Assembly: GCA_944323575.1 (NCBI GenBank)
Contig: CALUTB010000009.1
Coordinates: 1 to 49,176, forward strand
DNA length: 49,176 nucleotides
Direction: 5' to 3'
Origin: an uncultured Mailhella sp.
GTDB lineage: Bacteria > Desulfobacterota > Desulfovibrionia > Desulfovibrionales > Desulfovibrionaceae
Shown here: in pieces, positions 16,293-25,452 of the stretch
How positions within the stretch are numbered: position 1 is the stretch's first letter
How the letters are laid out: every line of letters starts with the position of its first letter
The notes under the pieces: model-generated
The model's database searches: none
What the model saw: the letters and a program-made list of their open reading frames with translations, nothing else
What the model was told of the DNA's origin: nothing
Translations under genes and position numbers: made by a program

Positions 16293-16877
16293 TCAGAACA
16301 GTTTCGACAAAAGGGACGAGTACGACGATCCGTCTTTTGCCTGTGTCTTGCCTCTGTCAGTCGTGGAAGCATTTGCGGGATTTTTTGAGTCTTTTGTACT
16401 GATGGCCTTGCTGTCTGTGTACTGCGGCGTGACTTCGCGTATCTCGATGAGATGAAGCCGGATATACAACACCCCGAGGCCGTCGCGCTGACTCATGGAA
16501 AAGTCATAGGACTCAAGCGTGTAGTTCTCATACTCTGCCACAGGAGTGACGAAGTTTATTTTGCTTGCCGTGGTCTGGAGCTCGTCCAGCGTTTTCAGGG
16601 CGGCCTGCAAAACGTCGTCCGTACCCTGTTTGGCAAGCTGGACCTCGATGTAGTTCGGGCTGTCCACCTTGTTGTAGCTGGCGAAGCTCCCCTGCTCGAT
16701 GGGAGAAGAGGCAACCATTCCTTCCGCCCTCACCTCGAACTGAATAAGCGCGTCGAAGTCGAAGGCGGACAGGCTGGTCTCGGAATTCACGATGGAGAAC
16801 TCGTTGCTGTTCGCACCCATGGAAAAACTCGTTGCCGTAGCGAACAGATTCGACGCTGCGGAAATAAACTGACTCAC
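16293..16877 (-). CDS. Distal tail / baseplate protein (Dit-like)
   Basis: A 194-residue protein between the tape measure and hub genes, the usual place of the distal tail ring protein. The core (about 40-155) is beta-rich with F-E-V-R-A-E-G, Y-N-K-V-D-S-P and L-H-L-I-E-I-R-E-V. The C-terminal 40 residues are low-complexity S/T/K and probably flexible. Translation starts at GTG 16877, overlapping the tape-measure stop (GTGA), so the two are coupled. Confidence 0.65.
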   Translation of the reverse strand: MSQFISAASNLFATATSFSMGANSNEFSIVNSETSLSAFDFDALIQFEVRAEGMVASSPIEQGSFASYNKVDSPNYIEVQLAKQGTDDVLQAALKTLDELQTTASKINFVTPVAEYENYTLESYDFSMSQRDGLGVLYIRLHLIEIREVTPQYTDSKAISTKDSKNPANASTTDRGKTQAKDGSSYSSLLSKLF

Positions 16878-19039
16878 TGTCTCACCCCAGTATCGACGGC
16901 AAAGGAAAGATCGTCGTCATTGTCGCGGATTGCCTCAGAAACGGCCTTGCCGCTTGCCTGCGGGTCACTGGCTCCGGTGATGTTGATGCCGCCGTTGATG
17001 GTGGTTGTTTTGGTGATATTGGCCGTTCTGTTTGTGGTGGTAGAATTGTACGTCTGTGCGGGAATTGCTTCTGCGGCATACGCCGTGCTTTCCATCGGAA
17101 CGAATGGGATGCGTTCTTTTGGTGCTGCCGGCATGGGCACAGACTGCACAGGCTGAGGTTCCCTTTGCACGGTCTGCGTTTTGCCTGTGTCGGCTGCTGG
17201 TCTATCTGCTCTGGAAATGTTGGGGGAAACGTATTTCTGCCCTGACTGCGGGGATGCTTTTTGCTCTTCGTCTTCAGAGGAACCAAAGATTTCCTTAGCG
17301 CCGTCAACAACATTTTTTCCCCACTGCCCGACCTTATCAAAAGCTCCCTTTGCACCGTCGGCAATGCTTTTTCCTACACCGGAAACAGCGTCGCCAATCT
17401 TTCCGGGAAGATCAGAAATCCCCCCCCAAGCGTCCAAAATCCACTGGAACTTTTCCTTGAACCAGTTGAACACCGCCTCCCAAACAGACTGAACTGTCTC
17501 TTTTGCCGTCGTAAAAGCAGACGTGACGATCTTCATAGCTGAAGACACAGCATTGGATATGCCACCTGCGACCATGTCAAAAGTCGCCGATATCCCTCCG
17601 CCTACAGCGTCAGCAACGACAAGCATGTCGTTGAACGCCTGTCGGAACATGTTTCCCGCGGCAGTGAAAGCGGAACTAATCACAGCGCCTACGCTTCTTG
17701 CCGCAGCACTTAACTTATCCCAGTTGCTGATAATCAAAGTGGCGACGGTGATCAGTATGCCCAGAGGATGAGCACGGATAACCATTCCCAAAGCAGAGAG
17801 AGAAGCACGGAAAACACCTACAGTTCGGGCCATAGCCGTGAAGCCAATGGCTTGCTTAGAAGCTCCCAGACCAAACGCTGACAAAACGGTATGAGCTTTG
17901 CTTCCGGCTTTTGCGATATCCCCCAAGGCAACAGCACCAGTTTTAAACACTGCCCATACGGCGGCAAACGTTCCCAGTTCCTTGGCATAAGGCGCCAACG
18001 TTTTAACCGTGTCTGTCAGGCTCTTCCATGTAGCCTTGAGAGATGCAAGAATTTCCTCTCCCGTGCCGAACTGAGACCACAGCCCGGCAAGCGCAGAGTC
18101 ACCGCCGTTGATGTACGCCACGAGATCATCGATAACGAGCGCAAGCCCGGCCACAAGCGCAATCAGCGGGGCAAAGGGCAGCATGGCTTTCAGCCCGGCC
18201 GCGCCCATGGCATAGAGAGACGGGATGAAGCGAGCGGTAATAACGGCCGCCAAAACTCCCAATGTGACTTCAACGAACTGCGAGTTTTTGCGAATGAGAT
18301 TGGCAACGGCCGTGAAGCGTTCCGCGAGCCATGTAATGGCCGGAACGACAACCCGGGCAATGGGCATAGTTGCCGTCTCGATGGAACGCCCCAGAGTCAT
18401 GAAGGCAAAACGGGCCTTGCTTGCGATTTCGGCGTCTTCCTTGGTGTAAACGCCGAGTTCCTTCTGCGCTTTGATAAGGGCCTCAATTTCTCCGCGCCCT
18501 TTCTGGAGCAACGCAATCATGCCGGGATCAATGCTCATCTGCATGCCGAAGGCTACGGCCTTCTGATTGCTCACCTTCTGGAAGGCGTCGGCAAGCTCCA
18601 GCGTCACGTCTTCCGTGGTCTTGATGTTGCCCTGTGCGTCCTTGAGGGAAATTCCGAGTTCCTTGGCAATGTCCTTGAGCGGGCCGGAGTCAAAGGTCGT
18701 GGCGTCCACGATGTAGTCGTTCATGTCGCGGAAGAAATTGCCCACCTCTTCCGCTTCCGCGCCGGCCGATTCCGCCGCATACTGCCAGCCCTGCAAAGAC
18801 TCCATGCTCATACCGAGAGACTGAGAGAGTCGATCAAGGCTTGTAGCGGTCGCCGTGTACGCCGAAACGGCCGCCCCCGCAGAGAAACCTGCAAGAACGG
18901 CCATTATGGGCGCAGAGAGCGCATAAACGATGTTTTTCACGCCGCTGTTGATGCGCTCCTGAGCCTGATTCATTCCACGATCTACGCCGGAAGAATCCAC
19001 CCCCAGCGTAACAAGCAGCGCGTCAACAACAGTCGCCAT
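16874..19039 (-). CDS. Tail tape measure protein
   Basis: A 721-residue protein setting tail length. The N-terminus (V-D-S-S-G-V-D-R-G-M-N-Q-A) and E-S-L-Q-G-W-Q-Y-A-A-E-S-A-G-A near residue 83 match tape measure proteins of contractile phages. Several hydrophobic helices lie in the middle (about 35-60, 255-305 and 395-440), typical for a protein that enters the host membrane. The C-terminal 150 residues are S/T/P-rich. It starts one base from the end of the frameshifted tail chaperone frame, the standard arrangement. A length of 721 implies a rather short tail. Confidence 0.88.
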   Translation of the reverse strand: MATVVDALLVTLGVDSSGVDRGMNQAQERINSGVKNIVYALSAPIMAVLAGFSAGAAVSAYTATATSLDRLSQSLGMSMESLQGWQYAAESAGAEAEEVGNFFRDMNDYIVDATTFDSGPLKDIAKELGISLKDAQGNIKTTEDVTLELADAFQKVSNQKAVAFGMQMSIDPGMIALLQKGRGEIEALIKAQKELGVYTKEDAEIASKARFAFMTLGRSIETATMPIARVVVPAITWLAERFTAVANLIRKNSQFVEVTLGVLAAVITARFIPSLYAMGAAGLKAMLPFAPLIALVAGLALVIDDLVAYINGGDSALAGLWSQFGTGEEILASLKATWKSLTDTVKTLAPYAKELGTFAAVWAVFKTGAVALGDIAKAGSKAHTVLSAFGLGASKQAIGFTAMARTVGVFRASLSALGMVIRAHPLGILITVATLIISNWDKLSAAARSVGAVISSAFTAAGNMFRQAFNDMLVVADAVGGGISATFDMVAGGISNAVSSAMKIVTSAFTTAKETVQSVWEAVFNWFKEKFQWILDAWGGISDLPGKIGDAVSGVGKSIADGAKGAFDKVGQWGKNVVDGAKEIFGSSEDEEQKASPQSGQKYVSPNISRADRPAADTGKTQTVQREPQPVQSVPMPAAPKERIPFVPMESTAYAAEAIPAQTYNSTTTNRTANITKTTTINGGINITGASDPQASGKAVSEAIRDNDDDLSFAVDTGVRQ

Positions 19040-19318
19040 TCATCGTCTCCTTTCTCGTTCCGCCTTTTCCTTCGCCCGGCGGTACATAAGGTCCTCGTTG
19101 TAGTTGTTCACGGTGATGACCTCAGCCATGTCCAGCGCGTCCGCATACGAGTACACGGTTTGCAGCTCGTGCAGAGTCGCCAGACGATGGCTGAGGATGA
19201 GCGCCGTCAGCGGGTGGACATTCGGATAGCTTTCGAGGCCCGCGGGCTGGTCGGCTTTGCTTCTGCGGAGCCGGAGGGGGCGGCGCTCCCGAAAAAACCG
19301 AGATTCACCCGGAAGCAC
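19040..19318 (-). CDS. Tail assembly chaperone, -1 frameshift extension (gpT-like)
   Basis: This frame overlaps the end of the chaperone gene and stops directly before the tape measure gene. It is probably expressed only as a fusion: after the T-TTT-TTC slip at 19291-19297 the ribosome reads R-E-R-R-P-L-R-L and continues to L-H-E-L-Q-T-V-Y-S-Y-A-D-A-L-D-M-A-E-V. No ribosome site stands before the ATG at 19318. The fusion product spans 19668 to 19040. Confidence 0.75.
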   Translation of the reverse strand: MLPGESRFFRERRPLRLRRSKADQPAGLESYPNVHPLTALILSHRLATLHELQTVYSYADALDMAEVITVNNYNEDLMYRRAKEKAERERRR

Positions 19319-19668
19319 TCCATGCGGAGCTTGAGCAGAGTGCTCACATTGCCGATGTACCCGTCCACGGTGTCGATGGTGCAGGGGTAGCTCACGCCGT
19401 CCAGCATACGGGACGCCGTGCCGAGCATTTCGTCCAGAAGCGGCTTTGCCTTGTCGTAGTCGATGGCTGCAAGAGCGCGCAGGCCGTCCTTTTCAAGCAC
19501 GCTGCCTACGGCTTCCAGTCCTGCCCCTTCCGGCAGTTCAAGAGCACTGCCGAGTACCTGCACGGCGCGAAAAATCCAGCTTTCAAGCTGCGTCGCGGGC
19601 ATCTGCTTGATATGAAAAGTCAGGCTGTTGCCGTCGTCTTCAAGCGTGATGGTGGCTTCTTTCCTCAT
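19207..19668 (-). CDS. Tail assembly chaperone (gpG-like), zero-frame product
   Basis: A 153-residue protein between the tail tube and tape measure genes, where phages encode the chaperone that coats the tape measure during assembly. It begins K-E-A-T-I-T-L-E-D-D-G-N-S-L-T-F and has a helical middle. Residues after the slip site (G-S-A-A-P-S-G) form a short alternative tail. Together with the frameshifted product it gives the usual G and GT pair. Confidence 0.8.
   Translation of the reverse strand: MRKEATITLEDDGNSLTFHIKQMPATQLESWIFRAVQVLGSALELPEGAGLEAVGSVLEKDGLRALAAIDYDKAKPLLDEMLGTASRMLDGVSYPCTIDTVDGYIGNVSTLLKLRMECFRVNLGFFGSAAPSGSAEAKPTSPRASKAIRMSTR
19291..19297 (-). promoter_or_regulatory. 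Programmed -1 ribosomal frameshift site
   Basis: The heptamer T-TTT-TTC (minus strand, zero frame GGT TTT TTC) fits the X-XXY-YYZ slippery rule. The -1 frame is open from here to the tape measure gene. A GC-rich segment follows that could form a stimulating structure. Confidence 0.75.
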
Positions 19669-19671
19669 GGG

Positions 19672-20121
19672 TTACACTCCGGCGATGGTGAGACGGGCGA
19701 AGTGGAACGTCCACGAGGTCGGGTCAAGCACCTTCTTGAAAGGCGGCACGGGAGTACCCTTGACCATGACGCCGGCCGTCCAGGTGAACACCTTAGAAAC
19801 AGCCGGAACCGTGGCGATAAGCGTACACTGGTAAATCCCGCGCTTCTGTTCCGTGGCGCGGTACAAAGTCGCGAGGCTGGCATACGAAGGGCTTGCCGCC
19901 TCAAGCATGATGTTCACTTCCTTCATGGAAGGCGTGAAACCAGCAACCATGTTTCCATCTACGCCCATTCGGGTTTCGGCCACAGTCAGCTCGCTCATGC
20001 TGAGAGACTGGTCAGTCGCAAACATGTAGAGCTGGATCCCCTGCGGAAACAGTTCGTCCACGGTAAGAATGAGCGTGGCGTTCGCGCTTGTGATATCGCC
20101 AACAGGCAGTTCGGGTGTCAT
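19672..20121 (-). CDS. Tail tube protein
   Basis: A 149-residue protein directly after the sheath gene, the normal tube position in contractile-tailed phages. It is beta-rich with short loops (S-A-N-A-T-L-I-L-T-V near the start, F-T-P-S-M-K-E-V-N-I-M, W-T-A-G-V-M-V-K-G-T). The length fits a tube subunit. Identification depends mainly on synteny. Confidence 0.72.
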   Translation of the reverse strand: MTPELPVGDITSANATLILTVDELFPQGIQLYMFATDQSLSMSELTVAETRMGVDGNMVAGFTPSMKEVNIMLEAASPSYASLATLYRATEQKRGIYQCTLIATVPAVSKVFTWTAGVMVKGTPVPPFKKVLDPTSWTFHFARLTIAGV

Positions 20122-20132
20122 ATTTTACCTCC

Positions 20133-21635
20133 TTATACTACCGCCGTGCTGGCGATTTCGAGCTTGTGAACAGCGCCGCCGTAGGTGTACCAGAGCGAAC
20201 ACTCGGGAGTGCCGCGCTGCTGGCGCACGGCCGGAGCAGGATCGAGAACCTGCACATAGTAGCCGTCGGTATTGAGCTGGCTGGAAATATCGAGTCCGGC
20301 TTCCTGCGTGATCTGGGCAATCTGTGCCTGCGAGAGCGTAACGCCGGGTTCGATGATGCCGGACTTCAAGGCGCGGTTGATGGGGTCCTGCATCCACGCC
20401 TTGATGAGGGTGTAACCTTCCTCGGTGTACGGTACGCGGGCGTTCTGAGCGAAGCCGTTCATGCAAGCGACCTGCAAGGCGTTGTTCAGCCACACCGCAT
20501 TCAGATAGGTGTCGATCCACTCATATTCCCCGAACATCTGGCCGGGAGACAGGAAGACGAAGGTGTCGTTGCGCGTGGCGTAGTTGCCTACGAAGTTCAT
20601 GCCGTTCGCTTCAAGCGCGCTGGCCACGGTGCCGTTCTGCACGTTGGCGGCAAGGCCCGACTGCCCCTTGAACTTGAAGGTGATCGTGCCGTTGGTGCGG
20701 TCGTAGTCCACGGAAGCGGCAATGCCGAGAATGAAGGCCGCGTATTCGGCAGAGTTGTACACGGCGCAGGTGCTGGACAGGTTCGCGGCTTCGATGGCCT
20801 GCGCGATGGTGCCGGACGGGTTGCTCTGGGTGAGCTGGACGTTGTTGTCCCAGTACACATGCAGGTATTCCACGCCCTGAGCGTTGGCCCACGTCGAGAA
20901 GGCAACGGCGTCGTCTTCGTCGAGCTGGTCGATGGACATAAAGCAGACGAAATTCTGCGTCTCATTGACGATGGCCGCCATGTTTTCGGCGGGAGTCAGA
21001 GCAGCAGAACCGGCGGAAAGAACCGCGCCGGAAGTTTCCGTCAGGTTCAGAGCGTCGGCCAGAGTGCCGGAGGGATACACAAGGCCGTCGTCTGCTCCGG
21101 TCTGGCCGCTCGTGATGGTGAAGGCATTGAACGTGCTGGAATAGGTGCAGGTCGCGGCCGTGAAGGCTTCGCCGCTGCCGCTTTCCGCCTGCAAGGCCGT
21201 CTGCACAAGCTGAGCGATGTCGGAAAAGGCGTTGGCGCTGGAGCAGTCCACGGTTACGGTCGCCTGCTGCCCGCCGAGAGTAATGGTAAGCTGACCGTCG
21301 GACAGCGTCTTGAGCTGGGCAAGCGTCTGGGTGATTGCACCGCCGCGGATGAAAGCCGCCTGAGCTTCGGCAACACGGGGCGCGAAGAAAAGATACGTTG
21401 GCTTGCTGAACGAGTCGTCGTAGCCCAGGAAATAAATCTGAGCGAGGGCGTATTCCTGAGAATCAAGGCCGAAGTACGCGCCTACGTCGTCAGCCGAGCT
21501 GAACGAAAGCACGAACTGCGAAAGGGGGATGACGCCGGAAGAGGACAGCATCAGCCCGTTGAACTCAAGGTCGGAACCTCCGGGCGTGATAAGCCGGGGA
21601 TTGACTTTCACAATCTTCGATGCGGGAATCGACAT
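20133..21635 (-). CDS. Contractile tail sheath protein (DUF3383)
   Basis: A 500-residue sheath subunit of the DUF3383 type. Recognisable parts are the N-terminal I-V-K-V-N-P-R-L-I-T-P-G-G, Y-F-G-L-D-S-Q-E-Y-A-L-A (about 54-65), P-T-Y-L-F-F-A-P-R (79-87) and a C-terminal segment with A-W-M-Q-D-P-I-N-R-A-L. The presence of a sheath shows the phage is a myovirus. The gene is GC-rich and intact. Confidence 0.88.
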   Translation of the reverse strand: MSIPASKIVKVNPRLITPGGSDLEFNGLMLSSSGVIPLSQFVLSFSSADDVGAYFGLDSQEYALAQIYFLGYDDSFSKPTYLFFAPRVAEAQAAFIRGGAITQTLAQLKTLSDGQLTITLGGQQATVTVDCSSANAFSDIAQLVQTALQAESGSGEAFTAATCTYSSTFNAFTITSGQTGADDGLVYPSGTLADALNLTETSGAVLSAGSAALTPAENMAAIVNETQNFVCFMSIDQLDEDDAVAFSTWANAQGVEYLHVYWDNNVQLTQSNPSGTIAQAIEAANLSSTCAVYNSAEYAAFILGIAASVDYDRTNGTITFKFKGQSGLAANVQNGTVASALEANGMNFVGNYATRNDTFVFLSPGQMFGEYEWIDTYLNAVWLNNALQVACMNGFAQNARVPYTEEGYTLIKAWMQDPINRALKSGIIEPGVTLSQAQIAQITQEAGLDISSQLNTDGYYVQVLDPAPAVRQQRGTPECSLWYTYGGAVHKLEIASTAVV

Positions 21636-21638
21636 GGT

Positions 21639-22184
21639 TTATGCTCCTGTTTCTGTGATGGGATGATGCACATCCACGTTTTCGATATTGAGAGTAACGT
21701 CGGAGAAGGAATCCTGCTGAATATCGCCGCGAACCCAGCCGGAAAGATGCAGCGTTACCGAGTAGCGCGTTACCCACTGGTCGAGCTCATTGCTGTACGG
21801 CAGGGAAACGGGATCATCCGCATACAGGCACGAAAGACCCTGAGCATTGAAGAAATTCACGCCCACGGCGTCACGCGAGAACATGACGAGTTGCGAGGCC
21901 TGCGCCATGACGGCCGCCGCGTCCAGCCCGCAGAAATCCACCTGCACGGAATATTCCGAGAGCATGGAGACGGTTTCCGTAATGCCCGTGTCCGCGCCTT
22001 CGGTATCCGCCCATGTATGCACGTTCGTGCCCCTGCGCGGGGCGGCAATGAGCGTCAGCACGACAAACGCCGACGCGTTCGGAAGAGATGCACGGTTCTG
22101 CCAGCCGCGTACCACGTTTACGGGCGCGGGCGTCAGGTTTTGTGTGATGAAATCATACACCACGCCGAGAATATCAGTCGCCAT
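21639..22184 (-). CDS. Tail terminator / neck protein
   Basis: A 181-residue protein just before the sheath gene. It contains D-I-L-G-V-V-Y-D-F-I, A-F-V-V-L-T-L-I, S-V-Q-V-D-F-C-G and R-Y-S-V-T-L-H-L-S-G, resembling LIC12616-type neck terminator proteins. It would cap the tail tube and join it to the head. The start overlaps the end of the upstream gene. Confidence 0.65.
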   Translation of the reverse strand: MATDILGVVYDFITQNLTPAPVNVVRGWQNRASLPNASAFVVLTLIAAPRRGTNVHTWADTEGADTGITETVSMLSEYSVQVDFCGLDAAAVMAQASQLVMFSRDAVGVNFFNAQGLSCLYADDPVSLPYSNELDQWVTRYSVTLHLSGWVRGDIQQDSFSDVTLNIENVDVHHPITETGA

Positions 22185-22596
22185 TCGTCACCCCCTGCGG
22201 AGCGTCCACCTGCTGCGTTATCTGTACGCATACCCAGCCGGACGCGGAAAAGTCTTCCATCATGCCCGTGACAAGCCACCACGTCCCGTCGGCACGCTGG
22301 ATCATGTCGCCGGAACGGGCCAGCGGACGCACGATGCCCTGCGGGATGAGAGACGTCACGGGGGGCCCGAACAAATACGCCTTGCGTACCTGCCCGGTCT
22401 GCGCCACGTTTTCCACGTTCGCGAGTTCGTCCGTGGAAAGGCTCTGTATCTGTGCCTGCACGGCCTGTGCCGCCTCATACGTCGGGGAAATAACGCCCTG
22501 ATTGTTCGTCTGTCCGCTGGCCTGATACAGCGTCACGGACTCTTCCGGGTGCAGCGCCACAATTGCGCTCCGTGCTATGGAATGAAGGTTCAGCAT
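22174..22596 (-). CDS. Head-tail joining / collar protein
   Basis: A 140-residue protein in the connector cluster. It contains S-I-A-R-S-A-I, V-T-L-Y-Q-A-S-G-Q-T-N-N-Q-G, R-K-A-Y-L-F-G and D-G-T-W-W-L-V-T-G, a pattern seen in head-closure or stopper proteins. The family name is uncertain. Confidence 0.55.
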   Translation of the reverse strand: MLNLHSIARSAIVALHPEESVTLYQASGQTNNQGVISPTYEAAQAVQAQIQSLSTDELANVENVAQTGQVRKAYLFGPPVTSLIPQGIVRPLARSGDMIQRADGTWWLVTGMMEDFSASGWVCVQITQQVDAPQGVTNGD

Positions 22597-23042
22597 CAGG
22601 GTATCACCTCGTAGTCGATGGACTTCAACATGCTGCCGGTATCAATAAGCGTGCCCTTGCCTGCTCCGGCCGCGTTTTTCTTTTCCATGGTTGCTGGGCT
22701 GTTCGGCGGCGGCATGGAACTTTTTATGGTGGCCTGCAAGTCTTCGACTATGCTAGTGCCGACAAGCTCCATGGCTTGAGTCATGGGCCTGCCCGCCTTG
22801 AGCGCTGCGGCAAGGTTGCGCGGCGGCGTCAGTTTCTTGCTGGCCACGGTTGGTCGCATGAAAGGGCGGGCGGGAATATCCGGCGCGCCGAACTCGTTTG
22901 CCGCTGCGTAGGGCGCAATCAGTTCTCCCGTTTCACCGTTTGTTGAACCTTCGAGTATGCCAGCACGCAAAAGAGGCGACGCCTTGTATTTTCGCAGCGC
23001 CGCCTCCCACTTGTGGCCACCCGTGACTTTGACGGTCGCCAT
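22596..23042 (-). CDS. HK97 gp10-like tail completion protein
   Basis: A 148-residue protein. It contains Y-A-A-A-N-E-F-G-A-P-D-I-P-A-R-P-F-M-R-P (about 46-65), the hallmark of HK97-gp10-like and related neck proteins that have an E-F-G and P-x-R-P-F. It probably completes the tail or neck. The ATG overlaps the stop of its upstream neighbour closely. Confidence 0.72.
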   Translation of the reverse strand: MATVKVTGGHKWEAALRKYKASPLLRAGILEGSTNGETGELIAPYAAANEFGAPDIPARPFMRPTVASKKLTPPRNLAAALKAGRPMTQAMELVGTSIVEDLQATIKSSMPPPNSPATMEKKNAAGAGKGTLIDTGSMLKSIDYEVIP

Positions 23043-23043
23043 G

Positions 23044-23460
23044 TTACCCCCACGGGTGATAATAATTGACCGGATAATATCGCCCGCCCCGGATGTATGC
23101 CTGTATCGCCTGCCAGTAGGTCTGTCCGCATGGCGTCTGCCGGAAATACGCTCCGTCGGGCCGTGTCGGCAGCCCGAAGGATACCGACACAGAGCCCTCA
23201 GCGGAGGAGGACACCGGGCCGCTCTGCCCTAACGGCCACAGTGCCAGCGTGGCCAAATGGCACACAAGCAAATTCAGGAGCGTCTGCCGCACAAGAACGC
23301 CGGTAGTGGGATCGTACGGCACGGGCGAAGAGTCGGAGTTGTCGAGCAGCAGACAGGCCACATTGAAGGCCTGCGTGAGCTGCCCGTCAGAGATCAGAGC
23401 GTCCGTGAACTGCGGATACAGCTCTCGAAAATCGGCGGGCACGAACTCGACAACAGCCAT
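23044..23460 (-). CDS. Head-tail adaptor (DUF4054-like)
   Basis: A 138-residue protein. The N-terminus F-V-P-A-D-F-R-E-L-Y-P-Q-F and the central L-L-V-C-H-L-A-T-L match DUF4054/adaptor proteins, whose helices dock under the portal. A tyrosine-rich tail (G-G-R-Y-Y-P-V-N-Y-Y) follows. It lies between capsid and neck genes as expected. Confidence 0.72.
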   Translation of the reverse strand: MAVVEFVPADFRELYPQFTDALISDGQLTQAFNVACLLLDNSDSSPVPYDPTTGVLVRQTLLNLLVCHLATLALWPLGQSGPVSSSAEGSVSVSFGLPTRPDGAYFRQTPCGQTYWQAIQAYIRGGRYYPVNYYHPWG

Positions 23461-23462
23461 GG

Positions 23463-23867
23463 CTAGATAACCTCGGAAGCCTGCACGCCCTTGGTGTGAG
23501 CGCGATTGGGTTCGATGGGTTCAAGCCCGCCTCGAAGCTCAGCCTTGTCCTTGGCTTCATCAATCGCGGATGCGGCGTCGCCGCGGGCAAAGATAAGCCC
23601 CTGATCGAAAATGGGCATGGACTTGCCGTAGGTGGCTTTGATTTCTTCCCAGTCGGACTGCTTGACCATGGTCATGCCGTATGCGCCGACGGGAAGCACG
23701 CCCATATCCTTACCCTTGAGGTCAACAGCGTTGCCGTTGACGGTGACAGTCCTGCCGCCCTTGAGGTTGAACTTGATGCCCGTAGGACGATTCAGGCAGA
23801 CCATGACCATGCCGTCGGCCTTTTCGGGAGCGGTGTCGGGCATAACTACGTTTTGCTTGCGAGCCAT
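23463..23867 (-). CDS. Uncharacterised head-region protein
   Basis: A 134-residue protein between major capsid and adaptor. It includes C-L-N-R-P-T-G-I-K-F-N-L and V-N-G-N-A-V-D-L-K, compact beta-type segments, and a polar tail. I recognise no family. Many myophages carry a similarly sized unknown gene here, possibly a minor capsid or completion factor. Confidence 0.6.
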   Translation of the reverse strand: MARKQNVVMPDTAPEKADGMVMVCLNRPTGIKFNLKGGRTVTVNGNAVDLKGKDMGVLPVGAYGMTMVKQSDWEEIKATYGKSMPIFDQGLIFARGDAASAIDEAKDKAELRGGLEPIEPNRAHTKGVQASEVI

Positions 23868-23891
23868 TTGGCTTTCTCCTTTGTTTTTCGA

Positions 23892-24962
23892 TTACAGGCC
23901 GGTCATCTGGCAAATGGCGAAGGGGAGCTTCACGATGCCGCCGAAGGTGGTCGAGGTCCACTTCTGGCGCACAGAGCTCATGTCGTTGATGACGCGGCCG
24001 GTACGCAGCTTTTCGGAATAGGCCAGAATGGCGGTCTTCTGCCCCATGACGGTAGGAGCCACCAGCAGAGCCGTGGTTTCCGAGGTGGTCTGGAGTTCGG
24101 GAATGACAACGACGGTCAGGTTCGGGAAATACTGCTTCACGAGGTCCATGACGGTTTTACCGTAGTCGTTGGTCGTGCCGAGATACACGTTGCTGGCGGG
24201 AGACACGGCGAGCTTGAGCGGGTCGGACGGCGTAATCAGACCTTTGGAGTTCTTGGCAAGCTCGGCGTACATGGCCAGAATGTCGTTGTAAATCTGCACG
24301 GTACCCTTGCTTGCCCAGGTGGTGGCGCTGCTGGCACCGGTGGCACCGGCGGTAATGGCTTCCGGCAGGTTGGGGTCATTCAGGATGCCGTAAATGGGCT
24401 GACCGGCCACGCCGTTGAGATAGAAGGCGTTCGCGTCGATGGCGAGCACGGTAGCGGCGGCACGCTGCTTTTCAGCAAGCAGGTTGATCTTTGCCTCCGC
24501 GCTCGTGGCGACTTCGAGGTCACCGGCGGTAATGACAGTCTGGAAAAGATACTGGCCGCGGGTCGCCCATTCGGCATTATACCCGGACGTGGTTCCCTGA
24601 GCGTAGTCGGAATAAGGCTCGGTCGTGCCGGTCAGTTCCTGAATGCGGAACTTGTCGTAGGAGGTCGTCCAGTTGCCCTTCTTTTCTTCAGAGAAAAGCT
24701 CGGTAGCGGCACGAGGGGCGGTCAAAATTTCCGTGACCTCGGTATCCATGTACGCCGTGAACTCGACGGGAACCGTGGTGTTCGGGGTGGTAATGGTGGA
24801 ATTGGCAAGCGCGGCGTCCTGCGCCAGTTCGCGCATGTTGGCAATGTAGCGCTGGCCGGTCTGCGCGTCTTTCTGGGTGTTCATCCACATTCTAGGATTG
24901 CCCCAGAAATGGAACCCGGCGGCCTCAGCCTTCTGAAAATCGGAACGGTGAATTGCGTTCAT
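23892..24962 (-). CDS. Major capsid protein (DUF2184-like)
   Basis: A 356-residue major head protein resembling DUF2184 capsid proteins. It begins M-N-A-I-H-R-S-D-F and has E-F-T-A-Y-M-D-T-E-V-T-E-I-L near residue 68 and I-D-A-N-A-F-Y-L-N-G-V around 177-187. I chose ATG 24962 because GGAG lies 9 nt upstream; the frame runs open further to 25115 but that part lies inside the decoration gene and is not plausible. It follows the decoration and protease/scaffold genes in the standard order. Confidence 0.82.
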   Translation of the reverse strand: MNAIHRSDFQKAEAAGFHFWGNPRMWMNTQKDAQTGQRYIANMRELAQDAALANSTITTPNTTVPVEFTAYMDTEVTEILTAPRAATELFSEEKKGNWTTSYDKFRIQELTGTTEPYSDYAQGTTSGYNAEWATRGQYLFQTVITAGDLEVATSAEAKINLLAEKQRAAATVLAIDANAFYLNGVAGQPIYGILNDPNLPEAITAGATGASSATTWASKGTVQIYNDILAMYAELAKNSKGLITPSDPLKLAVSPASNVYLGTTNDYGKTVMDLVKQYFPNLTVVVIPELQTTSETTALLVAPTVMGQKTAILAYSEKLRTGRVINDMSSVRQKWTSTTFGGIVKLPFAICQMTGL

Positions 24963-24975
24963 CTGGGGTAACTCC

Positions 24976-25440
24976 TTAGCTCCAGTTGGAGATGATGACC
25001 ATGTCGTTTGCCTCACCGGCCATCTTGAACAGCCAGCCGGTGGCCGCAACGTTGGTGCCGCTGCTGTTGGTGGCTTCGATGGCGCCGGTGGTCTGGTTGA
25101 CGTACACCTGCCCACCCACGGTACAAGTCTGGGTGGTCTGCACCCAGTAGTCGCCCTTTACGGCAAGAGTGACGGGGAATCCCTGCGGGATGAGCAGAGA
25201 GCCGTCGTCGGTGACGGTGTAGTTCGGATACGCAATCACGCGTTCCACGAAGCCGGAAGGCGCGGTGCTGCCGGTGTCAATGACGGTGCCGTCCGACTGA
25301 ATCCAGCCGAACGTGCCTACGGTAGCGCCGCCTTCACCGGCGAGGTGATTGAGGGGAGTGTAGATACTCTGATCGGCGGTCGCCTTGTCGCCCGCAACGG
25401 CGGCGGCAATGACGGTGTTTACTGCGGTCTGAAGGGGCAT
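24976..25440 (-). CDS. Capsid decoration / cement protein (Gp24-like)
   Basis: A 154-residue beta-rich protein. It starts with a helical A-V-N-T-V-I-A-A-A-V-A-G-D and contains E-G-G-A-T-V-G-T-F-G-W and Q-V-Y-V-N-Q-T-T-G-A-I, the pattern of structural cement proteins. It probably stabilises the shell. It is encoded just before the major capsid gene. Confidence 0.65.
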   Translation of the reverse strand: MPLQTAVNTVIAAAVAGDKATADQSIYTPLNHLAGEGGATVGTFGWIQSDGTVIDTGSTAPSGFVERVIAYPNYTVTDDGSLLIPQGFPVTLAVKGDYWVQTTQTCTVGGQVYVNQTTGAIEATNSSGTNVAATGWLFKMAGEANDMVIISNWS

Positions 25441-25452
25441 GTTTTCAACCTC

